Positions 19,393-28,186 of a stretch of DNA of 58,999 nt are shown here, one piece after another. Below the pieces are notes generated by a model, which did no database searches, was not told the origin of the DNA, and saw nothing but the letters and a program-made list of their open reading frames with translations. Source of the DNA: an uncultured Arenicella sp. (GTDB lineage: Bacteria; Pseudomonadota; Gammaproteobacteria; Arenicellales; Arenicellaceae); contig CALAKU010000021.1 of NCBI GenBank assembly GCA_937922925.1, positions 1-58,999 of the forward strand, read 5' to 3'. Every line of letters begins with the position of its first letter. Positions within the stretch are counted from its first letter, which is position 1. A program made the position numbers and the translations under genes.

Positions 19393-20481
19393 TTAAGAGC
19401 GGTAAAAAGGCAGGTCGACAACCTTGGCGCAGAGTTGTTTTTTTCGCACGGCTACGGCCACCTCGTCACCTCGTCTGAGTGGTTTTGAGACGCGAGCAAG
19501 GCCGATGGATTGCTGTAAGCTTGGAGAGAATGTGCCGCTGGTTATCTCGCCGATAGTCTCACCGGCCAGAGTCTCATCGGCCAGTAGTATGGATTGATGC
19601 CCGCGCAACACGCCTTTGTCTTGCAAGACAAGGCCGACCATCCAATTTGTTTGTTCTTTGTTTACCAGCGCGGATTTGCCGATAAAGTCGCGGTCGTCGC
19701 TGATTGCCACTGTCCACTCCAAGCCACTCTCATAAGGGGTATGCGCTTCATCGAGGTCGTTGCCATAGAGCGACATACCTGCTTCTAATCGCAAGGTGTC
19801 GCGAGCGCCCAATCCGCACGGGATAGCTCCTACCTCGACAAGTTGCTCCCAGAGCTCTACTGCCAAGTTCGCATCAACGATGATTTCAACGCCATCTTCG
19901 CCGGTGTATCCAGTGCGGCCGATAAAGTCACTATCAACGAAGCTGCCTTGAAATCGACTCAATGATTGAGAGAGTTGTGCTAGTTTCTCGGGTAAATGTT
20001 CGGCACAAAGGCTCAATGCCTTCGGGCCCTGTACTGCGATCAAGGCGAGCTGCTCTTGTTCTTCAAGCTGGGTGTCGTAGTCGCCAGCGATGGTTTGCAT
20101 CCATGCTAAGTCTTTATCGCGAGTGCCGGCGTTTGTTACTAAACGATAGTGATTGGCATTGATTCGATATACGATTAAATCGTCGATCACGCCTCCCGAC
20201 TCGTTGAGCATGCAGCTATAAAGGGCCTTGCCATCTTTGTTCGCGGTCTTTCGGATGTCGTTGGCCAAAAGCTTGGCGAGCATTGCCTCGCTTTGCGGGC
20301 CGCGTAAATCTGAGACGGTCATATGCGACACGTCAAATAGGCCGCACGCTTGGCGTACCGCATTATGCTCATCTATCTGTGAGCCATACGCCACTGGCAA
20401 GGCCCAACCACCGAAGTCAACGATGCGAGCATCCAGTTTTTTATGTTGGTCGTATAAAGGAGTGTGTTTGGGAGAAGTCAT
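19393..20481 (-). CDS. gcvT: Aminomethyltransferase, T-protein
   Basis: 362 residues. [21 protein letters not shown] at the start, [11 protein letters not shown] and [13 protein letters not shown] in the folate-binding domain are GcvT signatures. It transfers the methylene group from GcvH to tetrahydrofolate, releasing ammonia. It is first in a gcvT-gcvP operon preceded by a tandem glycine riboswitch, which predicts induction by glycine. Confidence 0.96.
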   Translation of the reverse strand: MTSPKHTPLYDQHKKLDARIVDFGGWALPVAYGSQIDEHNAVRQACGLFDVSHMTVSDLRGPQSEAMLAKLLANDIRKTANKDGKALYSCMLNESGGVIDDLIVYRINANHYRLVTNAGTRDKDLAWMQTIAGDYDTQLEEQEQLALIAVQGPKALSLCAEHLPEKLAQLSQSLSRFQGSFVDSDFIGRTGYTGEDGVEIIVDANLAVELWEQLVEVGAIPCGLGARDTLRLEAGMSLYGNDLDEAHTPYESGLEWTVAISDDRDFIGKSALVNKEQTNWMVGLVLQDKGVLRGHQSILLADETLAGETIGEITSGTFSPSLQQSIGLARVSKPLRRGDEVAVAVRKKQLCAKVVDLPFYRS

Positions 20482-20528
20482 GCGCGAGGCTCTCTTTTTT
20501 GGTCACAAAGTTTGGGTGCAAAACACTG

Positions 20529-20587
20529 CGTTAGAATCCAATTTCAAACCCTCGGGTTTACCCCTTTAGGCTAAAATTAGTCTAACG
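20529..20587 (-). promoter_or_regulatory. Candidate riboswitch expression platform
   Basis: Reading the minus strand after aptamer 2, CGTTAGA (20587-20581) pairs perfectly with TCTAACG (20535-20529), enclosing a smaller hairpin AAACC-CGAG-GGTTT (20559-20546). No U run follows, so it is not a standard terminator and may act on translation or on alternative pairing. The rest of the 117-nt leader to gcvT shows only a weak AGAGAG ribosome site. Confidence 0.4.
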
Positions 20588-20598
20588 ATTCTGTGTCG

Positions 20599-20855
20599 CC
20601 CCTCTGTCCGTTTACCTGAAAGATTACCTCTTCGGTGGTCTCACCAGCTATTGCCTGAGACGCTCTCCAGAGCCAACGCATGAGCCCGCTATTTTATAGC
20701 GGAGCTTTTTGACTTTGCGGTCCGGGAGCCTGAGCGATTGCGAGCGCGTTACGCCTTCGGCGGATCGAAGTTCAAGGTTTATATCAGTACGTTCGGATTA
20801 GTACCCAGAACTACCTCTGATAAAACTCTAGAGATTCGACCTCTCTCCCACAAAG
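20599..20855 (-). promoter_or_regulatory. Tandem glycine riboswitch (two aptamers)
   Basis: Minus strand. Aptamer 1 (20855-20713) opens CTTTGTGGGAGAG, contains CGCCGAAGGCG and CTCAGGC, and closes GGACCGCAAAG, so CTTTGTGG/CCGCAAAG forms P1. Aptamer 2 (20673-20599) opens CTCTGGAGAGCG, contains ACCGAAGAGG and CTTTCAGG, and closes GGACAGAGGGG. These are the conserved glycine-aptamer elements. The 39-nt linker carries its own hairpin CCGCTAT-AAA-ATAGCGG (20702-20686), longer than the usual short linker. It lies directly upstream of gcvT. Confidence 0.93.
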
Positions 20856-20871
20856 CTGTGGTTGAGCGTCT

Positions 20872-20900
20872 AGTATACCTTAAACTTGGTGTTATTTAAG
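20872..20900 (-). promoter_or_regulatory. Likely promoter of the riboswitch-gcvTP transcript
   Basis: Minus strand: -10 TATACT (20877-20872), 17 bases after a weak -35 CTTAAA (20900-20895). Transcription would begin near 20865, about 10 nt before aptamer 1, as expected for a riboswitch leader. Confidence 0.5.
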
Positions 20901-20953
20901 CCCTGCGATAAAGCCTGCGGTGCTGCTCGATTTTTGTGTATTATCTGCACCAT

Positions 20954-21781
20954 ATGTCTGCCTCGACCTCCACAAATGATCACTATTCCCTAACGGCGGC
21001 AGCGCACCAGCGCTCCATATTGCCGTTGGCATATGAATTGCTAGCAGACAGATCGATTTTGCCGGAACAGGCTTTCGAATCTGTTGTCGGAGAGCTGACT
21101 TTTGCTCGCTTAGAATGGGCCTCAGATCAGGCTCTTGACGTTGACGCACATGGCTATCAAGCTTTGTTCGAAGCGTCGTTTAACGACTTAGGCATTGAGT
21201 GTCGAGTCTTTCATCAAGCAAGCCAGTTCAATATAGGGTTGATATGCGAAACAGGTGAGCATGCTTTAGATCAAGTGTTTGTTAGCCGAGGTATTTTTGG
21301 TAGCCCGAATTTGCAATTTGATTTTCTTGCGTCTAGAAAGAAAGAATGCGAGGCGGTAGCCAATCGGCATGGCGTTCCCTTTTATCTGTTAAGCGAAGAT
21401 CAACGATCTTACGAATCGGAATGCGCGCAGATTATTCGACGTTTTAGTGTAGACGCGGTGGCCCACCTTTGGAGCTCGCCAGGCATGAGTCCTTCGAGTT
21501 TGCTTAATATCGATTGCCCTGTTTTAAATTTGCGGGCCATCGATTCCAATGGCCAACATTGTGATGTGAATCAATTAGGCGTCAATAATCGAGCGATGTT
21601 GGTCTCGGCGTATTGCATGCGAGCCGACGCCAATGTGGTCATGCCCTTAGCTCAGGCGCATCTGCAAGATGAACGTATCGACGTCTCTGAGCAACTGAGC
21701 CGTTTGTTGTTTAAGGCTCTAAATCAATGTTCAACTAACAAGGTTATGTACTTTCAAAACAAGTTATTTGTTTTTGATTAG
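20954..21781 (+). CDS. PurU-like protein, probably catalytically inactive
   Basis: 275 residues from ATG 20954. The ACT-like and formyltransferase layout of formyl-tetrahydrofolate deformylase (PurU) is recognisable: FARLEW near residue 50, then KKECEAVANRHGVPFYLL (129-146), MSPSSLL (178-184), LNLR (191-194) and a C-terminal FQNKLFVFD like PurU's NRTVVF. Active-site blocks have decayed: the SNH of PurU reads ASR, NIHHSFLPAF reads LNLRAIDSNG (His lost), and GATAHYV reads LVSAYCM (His lost). Asp225 may remain. It diverges from the glycine riboswitch and is followed by dcd after 35 bp. A regulatory or folate-binding role is possible. Confidence 0.65.
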   Translation: MSASTSTNDHYSLTAAAHQRSILPLAYELLADRSILPEQAFESVVGELTFARLEWASDQALDVDAHGYQALFEASFNDLGIECRVFHQASQFNIGLICETGEHALDQVFVSRGIFGSPNLQFDFLASRKKECEAVANRHGVPFYLLSEDQRSYESECAQIIRRFSVDAVAHLWSSPGMSPSSLLNIDCPVLNLRAIDSNGQHCDVNQLGVNNRAMLVSAYCMRADANVVMPLAQAHLQDERIDVSEQLSRLLFKALNQCSTNKVMYFQNKLFVFD

Positions 21782-21816
21782 GCGCGTGTTAAACCGATGA
21801 GCAGTTTTCAAAATTT

Positions 21817-22929
21817 ATGAATAGTTCTCAAAATAGTCGCCATGGAACTGAGCAAGGCGCTTTAGCCTCTCAGCATTTGTCGAGCTTGATCGAGCAGGGC
21901 GTATTAAAACTTGCTGAGCCGGCCGATGATAACCAAGTGCAACCAGCCAGTATTGATTTACGCTTAGGCAGCACAGCCTATCGAGTTCGCGCCTCGTTTT
22001 TGCCAGGCAAAGACCGTAGCGTGCAAGAATGCCTAAATGAGATGGTCATGCACCGCATTGACTTATCCGCTGGGGCGGTTCTTGAAAAATCGTGTGTGTA
22101 TATCGTGCCTTTGTTAGAGAGCCTCGATTTACCCATGCACTTATCTGCGGCTGGAAACCCAAAAAGTTCAACCGGGCGCATCGACGTTTTTACCCGTTTG
22201 ATTACTGATCAAGGCGTAGAGTTCGAACAAGTTCCTCCGGGATATAAAGGGCTTTTGTACGCCGAGATTGTGCCGCTTACCTTCAGTGTGTTGGTGCGTA
22301 AAGGCTCACGCTTGTCGCAATTACGCATACGCGCTGGCGTACCGAATCTCAGCGATGAGCAACACCTGGAGTTGCAAGCCAGTCAGCGTTTAGTTGAGCG
22401 TGATTTGACTCAAAACGAAGTGAAAAATGGGGTGCCCGTCAGCGTTGATTTGGAAGGTGATAGCAATGGGCTAATCGGTTATAGAGCCAAGCGGCATTCG
22501 GGCGTGGTAGACGTTGATCTGCCCGGCGCTCATGTCGCAGCCGATTTCTGGGAACCTTTGTATCGACGAAACAGCCAGTTAATTTTAGATCCGGGCGAGT
22601 TTTATATTCTGGTGTCCGCCGAAGCCGTGCATGTGCCATTGGATTACGCCGCCGAGATGGTGGCCTACGACACCTTGGTTGGCGAATTCAGAGTGCATTA
22701 CGCAGGGTTTTTCGACCCGGGATTTGGTGCCGCAAGTGCTGGCGGTCAAGGCTCAAGAGCGGTGCTGGAAGTACGCAGTTTTGACGTGCCATTTTTACTT
22801 GAGCATGGTCAGAATGTGGGTAGATTAGTGTATGAGTCGATGCTGGAGCGACCGCAATTGATTTATGGGCAAGGCTTGGCCTCAAACTATCAGGCTCAAG
22901 GGCTGAAGTTAAGTAAGCATTTTCGGTAG
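21817..22929 (+). CDS. dcd: Long-form dCTP deaminase
   Basis: 370 residues, about twice the length of E. coli Dcd (193 aa). It has two halves of the dUTPase/dCTP-deaminase fold: the first includes QPASIDLRLGSTAYRV and NPKSSTGRIDVFTRLITD, the second includes DYAAEMVAYDTLVGEF and GFFDPGFG. This matches the two-domain type common in alphaproteobacteria. It should convert dCTP to dUTP for dTMP synthesis. Adjacent to the PurU-like gene; both touch folate/nucleotide metabolism. Confidence 0.87.
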   Translation: MNSSQNSRHGTEQGALASQHLSSLIEQGVLKLAEPADDNQVQPASIDLRLGSTAYRVRASFLPGKDRSVQECLNEMVMHRIDLSAGAVLEKSCVYIVPLLESLDLPMHLSAAGNPKSSTGRIDVFTRLITDQGVEFEQVPPGYKGLLYAEIVPLTFSVLVRKGSRLSQLRIRAGVPNLSDEQHLELQASQRLVERDLTQNEVKNGVPVSVDLEGDSNGLIGYRAKRHSGVVDVDLPGAHVAADFWEPLYRRNSQLILDPGEFYILVSAEAVHVPLDYAAEMVAYDTLVGEFRVHYAGFFDPGFGAASAGGQGSRAVLEVRSFDVPFLLEHGQNVGRLVYESMLERPQLIYGQGLASNYQAQGLKLSKHFR

Positions 22930-23055
22930 GGTAAAAATCATCCATTTGGGTGAGGTTTGCACAAGCAATTATCGCTAAACTCAGTTGCGACTCAGGATGA
23001 GTCAGCCCAGCTTGCCAAAGGGCAACAGGGTTTCACTATTAAAAGGAGAAATATT

Positions 23056-23337
23056 ATGTCTTTATCAATTCTTAATACTATGCCAATGGTAAAAACCGCC
23101 ATAAGTGTTTTTATTTTGGGCGCTAGCGCAATTAGCTTAAGCCCTTCATTCGCGGCCAGCGCCTGCAAGGGCTTAGAACAATCGGAATGCGTTGAGAGCA
23201 CGTCATGCGGTTGGGTCAATTCGTACACGCGTAAAGATGGGCGAACCGTTAATGCGTTTTGTCGAACCAAAGCCAAGAAAAAAGCGCAAACGGCTACCTC
23301 AGGCTCAGAAAAAAATGAGGCTAAGGCCGCGAGCTAA
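23056..23337 (+). CDS. Small Cys-containing secreted protein of unknown function
   Basis: 93 residues from ATG 23056, chosen because AAGGAG lies 8-9 bases upstream; the frame upstream is open but has no ribosome site. A signal peptide ends near SFAASA. The mature part has four Cys in the order C-x7-C-x5-C-x18-C with CGW and an RKDGR turn, suggesting two disulfides in the periplasm, then a Lys/Ala-rich tail. I do not recognise the family. Confidence 0.75.
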   Translation: MSLSILNTMPMVKTAISVFILGASAISLSPSFAASACKGLEQSECVESTSCGWVNSYTRKDGRTVNAFCRTKAKKKAQTATSGSEKNEAKAAS

Positions 23338-23352
23338 ATAGCCCAATCGGTA

Positions 23353-23411
23353 TTGGCATCAATCGATGCCAACTAGGTTTCTGGGAGTTCGATCTGCGAG
23401 CTTCCAGAAAC
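23353..23411. terminator. Two stem-loops between convergent genes
   Basis: TTGGCATC-AATC-GATGCCAA (23353-23372) and GTTTCTGG/CCAGAAAC (23377-23384 with 23404-23411). They lie between the plus-strand secreted protein and minus-strand cmoB and probably protect or end both transcripts. No strong T run follows, so terminator function is uncertain. Confidence 0.4.
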
Positions 23412-23430
23412 ATCACCAAACAGTTTTCAC

Positions 23431-24390
23431 TTAGATCTGTGCGACAAAAATAGCGCGCTTGGGCGCGGGATACCCTTCTATCGTTTTGCTCGTATCATTG
23501 GGGTCTAAAAATTCTCTAAGAGAGTGAAAAGTCATCCACTCGGTGCTTCGTTGCTCGTCTAATGACGTGATGTTTTGGTTTACACATTTCGTGTCGTTAA
23601 ACCCAGCCTCATTCAATAGTTCTATGATTTTCTCAATACTTAGAATGCTCCAAACATTGCGCATTTGCGCATAGCGATTCTCTGGCGTAAACAGCCCATC
23701 TTCTAAGTTGTCCATCACTAAGGTTTCTAAAACCAGCTCGCCGTCTGGTCGCATCAGTGACTTGAGCTCAAGCAGATGATTCAAAGGGCGACGGCGATGG
23801 TACAAAACGCCCATCGAAAAAATAGTATCAAAGCTTGGCATGGGGTTCGGCATGTCTTCGATGCCGATCGGCAGGAAATCGAACGACGGGCTTTTAATGT
23901 ATTTTTGGGCGCAAAGGTATTGCACAAGAAAACGCATAGAGGGATCTATGCCCATCACATAAGTCGCGCCAGCACCAAGCATTCGCCAGGCATGGTAGCC
24001 AGTGCCGCAACCTACATCTAACACACGTCGGCCATGTAATGAGTTGATATGAGGCGCAAGGCGCTGCCATTTCCAGTCCGAGCGCCATTCTGTATCGATA
24101 AAGGTGTCGAAAAACTGAAACGGCCCTTTGCGCCAGGGCGATAAATTCAATAGTACCTGTCCCAGCTGAGCTTGGTCTTGAGTGCTCAAGTCGCTTGAGT
24201 CACCGATGCGTATTGTGTCTTGATTGAGGTCAATAGATGAGGGTGCTATCTCTGGAAGGGCATTTAAGTGTTCAAGCCAAGCAGCCAGATCACCATGGCG
24301 TTTTGGGTCTGTGCGTTGGGCAATCACTTGCTTGAAATGCGCCTGCCAAGGCTGGAATTCAGGCCGAGAGTAAAAACGGTCAAAGAACAT
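23431..24390 (-). CDS. cmoB: tRNA U34 carboxymethyltransferase CmoB
   Basis: 319 residues, the E. coli length. LSPWRKGPFQFFD, the SAM site VLDVGCGTGYHAWRMLGAGA and GVLYHRRRPLNHLLELK are CmoB signatures. It uses carboxy-SAM made by CmoA to convert ho5U34 to cmo5U34 in tRNA wobble positions. Its ATG shares one base with the cmoA stop (TAATG). Confidence 0.96.
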   Translation of the reverse strand: MFFDRFYSRPEFQPWQAHFKQVIAQRTDPKRHGDLAAWLEHLNALPEIAPSSIDLNQDTIRIGDSSDLSTQDQAQLGQVLLNLSPWRKGPFQFFDTFIDTEWRSDWKWQRLAPHINSLHGRRVLDVGCGTGYHAWRMLGAGATYVMGIDPSMRFLVQYLCAQKYIKSPSFDFLPIGIEDMPNPMPSFDTIFSMGVLYHRRRPLNHLLELKSLMRPDGELVLETLVMDNLEDGLFTPENRYAQMRNVWSILSIEKIIELLNEAGFNDTKCVNQNITSLDEQRSTEWMTFHSLREFLDPNDTSKTIEGYPAPKRAIFVAQI

Positions 24391-25124
24391 TATTTAACGG
24401 CCAAAATTGAGACGAATTGCATGTTTTGAACCCAAGGAGACACCGTATTAAAGCCGCAAGTTTTAAGTCGATCGCAATGCGCTTCGAGCGACTCAGGTAT
24501 GAGTACATTATCGATAGCATCGCGTTTGCGGCTAATTTCAAGTTGAGAATAGCCTTGGTCTGCTTTGAATTGGTGATGCAATTGAGTAAACATCGTTTGC
24601 GTGCGCGTGTCTTGAAAACGAATTTTCTCAGAGAGCACCAACACTGCGCCCGGCAATAGGCTGTTATAAAGGGTTTGAATCAGCTCATTGCGATCTTCAA
24701 GGGGAATAAATTGCAAAGTGAAGTTCATTAAAATCATGGCAGAATTTTTGTAGCTGTACTGCCGAATATCGCCATTAGTAAGTTCGATTTGAGCGCCTTT
24801 TATTATCGCCGGGCTAATATTTTCAGCGGCCTCGGCCAGCATAGCCTCGGAGTTATCTATGCCAATCAATTTGGCTTGTGCGCCAATAAGCCCTTGGTGC
24901 ATGGCCAATAAGCCCGCGCCAAGTGAACAGCCCAAGTCATAGTAATGGGCATTCGGCTGTGAAAATTGGCGGGTTAGAGTGGGCAGCATATGTAGGATTT
25001 GCTGATAGCCCGGTACGGAGCGCGCAATCATGTCGGCGAATACATTTGCCACATGAGGGTCAAATTCAAAGCTGCCAGGCTTGGCATCTCGAGTTTGAAA
25101 AAGCTGGTCTTTATTAGAGGTCAT
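24390..25124 (-). CDS. cmoA: Carboxy-SAM synthase CmoA
   Basis: 244 residues from ATG 25124 (MTSNKDQLFQ); an upstream start would add ten atypical residues. FEFDPHVANVFADMIARSVPG and the SAM-binding DLGCSLGAGLLAMH are family marks. It makes carboxy-S-adenosylmethionine from SAM and prephenate for CmoB. Divergent from the AEC transporter with 85 bp between. Confidence 0.95.
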   Translation of the reverse strand: MTSNKDQLFQTRDAKPGSFEFDPHVANVFADMIARSVPGYQQILHMLPTLTRQFSQPNAHYYDLGCSLGAGLLAMHQGLIGAQAKLIGIDNSEAMLAEAAENISPAIIKGAQIELTNGDIRQYSYKNSAMILMNFTLQFIPLEDRNELIQTLYNSLLPGAVLVLSEKIRFQDTRTQTMFTQLHHQFKADQGYSQLEISRKRDAIDNVLIPESLEAHCDRLKTCGFNTVSPWVQNMQFVSILAVK

Positions 25125-25209
25125 ATCGCTTTGCGCAGATAAGGTGAGCCGCAATTATAGTTGAAAAAAGGTACACTCAAACTGATTCAACCGCACGCGA
25201 TCCATCCGA

Positions 25210-26097
25210 ATGTTAAGCCAAGTTTTTTCCATCGTCGCTCCCTTATTTATTATTGCGGCTATTGGCTATTTTTACGGCGCTCGCGTTCGGCCTGAAATGC
25301 ATATTCCAAACCGCCTGATCATGGATGTTTTTATGCCGGCCCTGATCTTCCACGTAATGATTCAGGATGATTTTTACCCCCGTCAGTATTTGGGTATTAT
25401 GTTGGCAGGTTTGCTATTGATGCTTGGGTCGGGGCTCGTGGCTTATGTGGTGGCGCGTCTATTGGGTTTCGCCTGGCGCTCATTTGTACCGCCGACTATG
25501 TTCTCAAACTGGGGTAACTTAGGCCTACCTTTGTACGTGTTTGCTCTGGGCGAGCAAGCTCTGGGCGCTGGAGTGATGTTGGTGGCGCTCGGCAATGTGT
25601 TGTGTTTTACCTTAGGAGTCTACTTATTTTCTGGGCAATTAAAACTGGCCAGCGTTTTTAAAATCCCCATCGTTGTGGCTGTGGTATTGGGACTTGTGAT
25701 CAACGCAGCGCAGCTTGGCGTGCCTCAAGTATTGTCAGTGTCGATAGAGCTCTTAGGTCAAATCGCGATACCACTCATGTTGTTTTCATTGGGCGTAAGG
25801 CTAACGCGTGTTACTTGGAGTGATTATCAACAGGGAGTTGCGGTGGCGGTGCTGTGCCCCGTGGTCGGCGTTGGCTTAGCTTTGCTGTTAATCAACCTCG
25901 TGCCTTTATCGCCAATGCATCAAAGTATTTTGATTTTGTTTGGGGCATTGCCGCCCGCGGTGATGAATTTCATGCTCGCCGAACAATACAACCGCGATCC
26001 CGATGCAGTAGCTTCGATGGTGTTGATTGGAAATATGGGTTCGATACTCGTGATTCCTGCGGTTTTAATTCTGGTTTTGGCCCGTCACGCCGCATGA
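25210..26097 (+). CDS. AEC-family (auxin efflux carrier-like) permease
   Basis: 295 residues with about ten membrane segments. RLIMDVFMPALIFHVM and FSNWGNLGLPLYVFALGEQALG fit the membrane-transport PF03547 fold, whose bacterial members move small organic acids such as malate. Substrate cannot be told. It stands alone, 144 bp before fabA. Confidence 0.85.
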   Translation: MLSQVFSIVAPLFIIAAIGYFYGARVRPEMHIPNRLIMDVFMPALIFHVMIQDDFYPRQYLGIMLAGLLLMLGSGLVAYVVARLLGFAWRSFVPPTMFSNWGNLGLPLYVFALGEQALGAGVMLVALGNVLCFTLGVYLFSGQLKLASVFKIPIVVAVVLGLVINAAQLGVPQVLSVSIELLGQIAIPLMLFSLGVRLTRVTWSDYQQGVAVAVLCPVVGVGLALLLINLVPLSPMHQSILILFGALPPAVMNFMLAEQYNRDPDAVASMVLIGNMGSILVIPAVLILVLARHAA

Positions 26098-26182
26098 GTG
26101 TCTTAATACGGTAAAGCACAAATGGTAAGCTCATGTGATTCGTTGCTTTTGTCTTGCTTTTTTTGCGCGAATGGTTAGGCTT

Positions 26183-26204
26183 GCTGTCGAATTTGAACGA
26201 CAGC
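26183..26204. promoter_or_regulatory. Inverted repeat upstream of fabA
   Basis: GCTGTCG-AATTTGAA-CGACAGC, perfect 7-bp arms around 8 bases, ends 37 bases before the fabA ATG. It could be an operator for a fatty-acid regulator or a 5-prime UTR hairpin. It does not resemble the E. coli FadR or FabR sites as I know them. Confidence 0.45.
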
Positions 26205-26241
26205 TTGAATTGCGAAAGCCGCAATATGGCGTAAATAAAAA

Positions 26242-26751
26242 ATGATTCAGCAAGCAAATTATACTTACGACGAACTCATTGCGCATGGCAATGGCGAATT
26301 ACCCGGGCAAAGCCAATCTAGGCTGCCGCTGCCTCCGATGCTGATGTTTGATCGTATCACCGAGATAGCCTCGCAAGGCGGTGCTTACGACAAAGGCAAG
26401 GTGGTCGCCGAACTTGATATCAATCCTGATCTTTGGTTTTTCCAATGTCACTTTAAAGGTGATCCGGTGATGCCAGGTTGTTTGGGCTTAGACGCCGTTT
26501 GGCAACTTGTCGGTTTTTATTTGTCTTGGAATGGGGGGCCTGGTCGCGGCCGTGCGCTCGGAGTTGGAGACGTAAAATTTTCTGGTCAAGTTGAGCCAGA
26601 CGCAAAATTAGTGCGATATGAAATCGATATTAAGCGCGTCATTTCTCGCCGCCTGTATATGGGCATTGCCGATGCAAAAGTATTGCTAGATGGCGAACTT
26701 ATCTACACCATGGCCGATCTTAAGGTCGGCCTATTTGGTGACGAATCTTAA
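26242..26751 (+). CDS. fabA: 3-hydroxydecanoyl-ACP dehydratase/isomerase FabA
   Basis: 169 residues; the catalytic pair His70 ([13 protein letters not shown]) and Asp84 (GCLGLDAVW) falls at the E. coli numbers. It introduces the cis double bond in type II fatty-acid synthesis. fabB follows after 18 bp, the standard gene pair. Confidence 0.97.
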   Translation: MIQQANYTYDELIAHGNGELPGQSQSRLPLPPMLMFDRITEIASQGGAYDKGKVVAELDINPDLWFFQCHFKGDPVMPGCLGLDAVWQLVGFYLSWNGGPGRGRALGVGDVKFSGQVEPDAKLVRYEIDIKRVISRRLYMGIADAKVLLDGELIYTMADLKVGLFGDES

Positions 26752-26769
26752 TTCAATCTGAGAGTTAAT

Positions 26770-27978
26770 ATGAACAGAGTAGTCGTAACAGGCATGGGGA
26801 TCGTTTCAAGCTTAGGCAATGACATTGCGCAAGTAACCGACAGTTTGAAGCAAGGCAAATCCGGCATCCAGTTTTGTGAAGATTACGCCGAGCTTGGCAT
26901 GCGTAGCCATGTAGCAGGGCGGGTAGAAATTGATCAAAAAGCGTTGATTGATCGTCGTCACTTGCGTTTTATGGGCGATGCTGCGGCATTTAGTTATATT
27001 GCCATGCAAGAGGCAATTAAAAATGCAGGCCTCGAGCTGGACGAAATCAAATCGACCAAGGTTGGTTTAGTAACAGGCTCAGGTGGAGGCTCACCATCCA
27101 ATAATATTACCGCAGCGCAAATTGCCAAAGATCGTGGCGTAAAAAGAGTCGGGCCGTATGCAGTGCCAAAAACCATGGGCAGTACGACGTCCGCGTGCCT
27201 GTCGACGATGTTTGGCATCCAAGGCACCAGTTATTCGATTAGCTCGGCCTGTTCAACCAGTGCGCACTGTATTGGCCATGCCGCTGATCTGATTCGCTCC
27301 GGTCGACATCACACGGTGTTTGCTGGCGGTGGCGAAGAAGAACATTGGACGATGTCGATTTTATTTGACGCCATGGGGGCAATGTCGAGCAAGTACAATG
27401 ACACGCCAACCGAAGCATCGCGCACCTATGACGCCAACCGAGATGGTTTTGTCATCGCAGGTGGAGGTGGAATACTGGTTTTGGAAGACTATGATCATGC
27501 GCTCGCTCGGGGGGCTAATATCGTTGCCGAGCTTGTCGGTTTTGGTGCAACCTCTGACGGTTTTGACATGGTCGCGCCGTCTGGTGAAGGCGCAATTCGG
27601 TGCATGCAGCAAGCCTTGGAAACCGTTGACGGGCCGATTGACTACGTGAACACGCATGGCACGTCTACGCCCGTTGGCGATGTGAAAGAGCTTGAAGCCA
27701 TGAAGACCGTTTTTGGTGATGCGATGCCATTTATCAGCGCCACTAAATCGCTGTCAGGCCATGCTCTAGGCGCTGCGGGTGTGCACGAAGCGATCTACAG
27801 TTTGATTATGATGAAAGAGCGCTTTTTGGCGGCGTCCGCCAATATCAAAGAGCTTGATCCCGCTGCTTTGGGCTTGCCAATACTAGTGGAGAACCTCAGT
27901 AAAAAAGTCAAAACCATGATGTCGAATAGTTTTGGTTTTGGCGGCACCAACGCGACTCTGGTTTTTCAAGATATCTAG
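26770..27978 (+). CDS. fabB: Beta-ketoacyl-ACP synthase I FabB
   Basis: 402 residues. The nucleophile Cys is in [12 protein letters not shown] near residue 160; His residues in [11 protein letters not shown] and SGHALGAAG complete the Cys-His-His triad; [10 protein letters not shown] closes. It elongates the unsaturated intermediate made by FabA. Confidence 0.97.
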   Translation: MNRVVVTGMGIVSSLGNDIAQVTDSLKQGKSGIQFCEDYAELGMRSHVAGRVEIDQKALIDRRHLRFMGDAAAFSYIAMQEAIKNAGLELDEIKSTKVGLVTGSGGGSPSNNITAAQIAKDRGVKRVGPYAVPKTMGSTTSACLSTMFGIQGTSYSISSACSTSAHCIGHAADLIRSGRHHTVFAGGGEEEHWTMSILFDAMGAMSSKYNDTPTEASRTYDANRDGFVIAGGGGILVLEDYDHALARGANIVAELVGFGATSDGFDMVAPSGEGAIRCMQQALETVDGPIDYVNTHGTSTPVGDVKELEAMKTVFGDAMPFISATKSLSGHALGAAGVHEAIYSLIMMKERFLAASANIKELDPAALGLPILVENLSKKVKTMMSNSFGFGGTNATLVFQDI

Positions 27979-28024
27979 AGGTTTCTCGAGCTACTTGAAA
28001 AGCTATAAAGGCAAATGATTTAGT

Positions 28025-28108
28025 GGCCGGTTGGGTCTTGCTGCTTCTTTTTTAACGGCTAGACCTCAAGCAGTAAAATTAAAAGCGCGCTAAACCCTGA
28101 AACCGGCC
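28025..28108 (+). other. Structured intergenic segment after fabB
   Basis: GGCCGGTT (28025-28032) is the exact complement of AACCGGCC (28101-28108, then TTTC). Inside, CTGCTT (28041-28046) pairs with AAGCAG (28068-28073), or alternatively GGTCT (28034-28038) with AGACC (28061-28065). The 208-bp gap between fabB and ctaA could therefore fold as a large terminator-like or regulatory element. Confidence 0.4.
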
Positions 28109-28186
28109 TTTCACACTTGTTGGCCGCTTTTCATTCGCATTGGGTACTCTCTCGCCTGCCGAACTCATTCTGTTAAAAACCAAAAA

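Noticed and set aside
22957-23055. Upstream extension of the small secreted protein
   Set aside because: The frame is open but lacks a ribosome site, and it would bury the signal peptide behind 33 polar residues.
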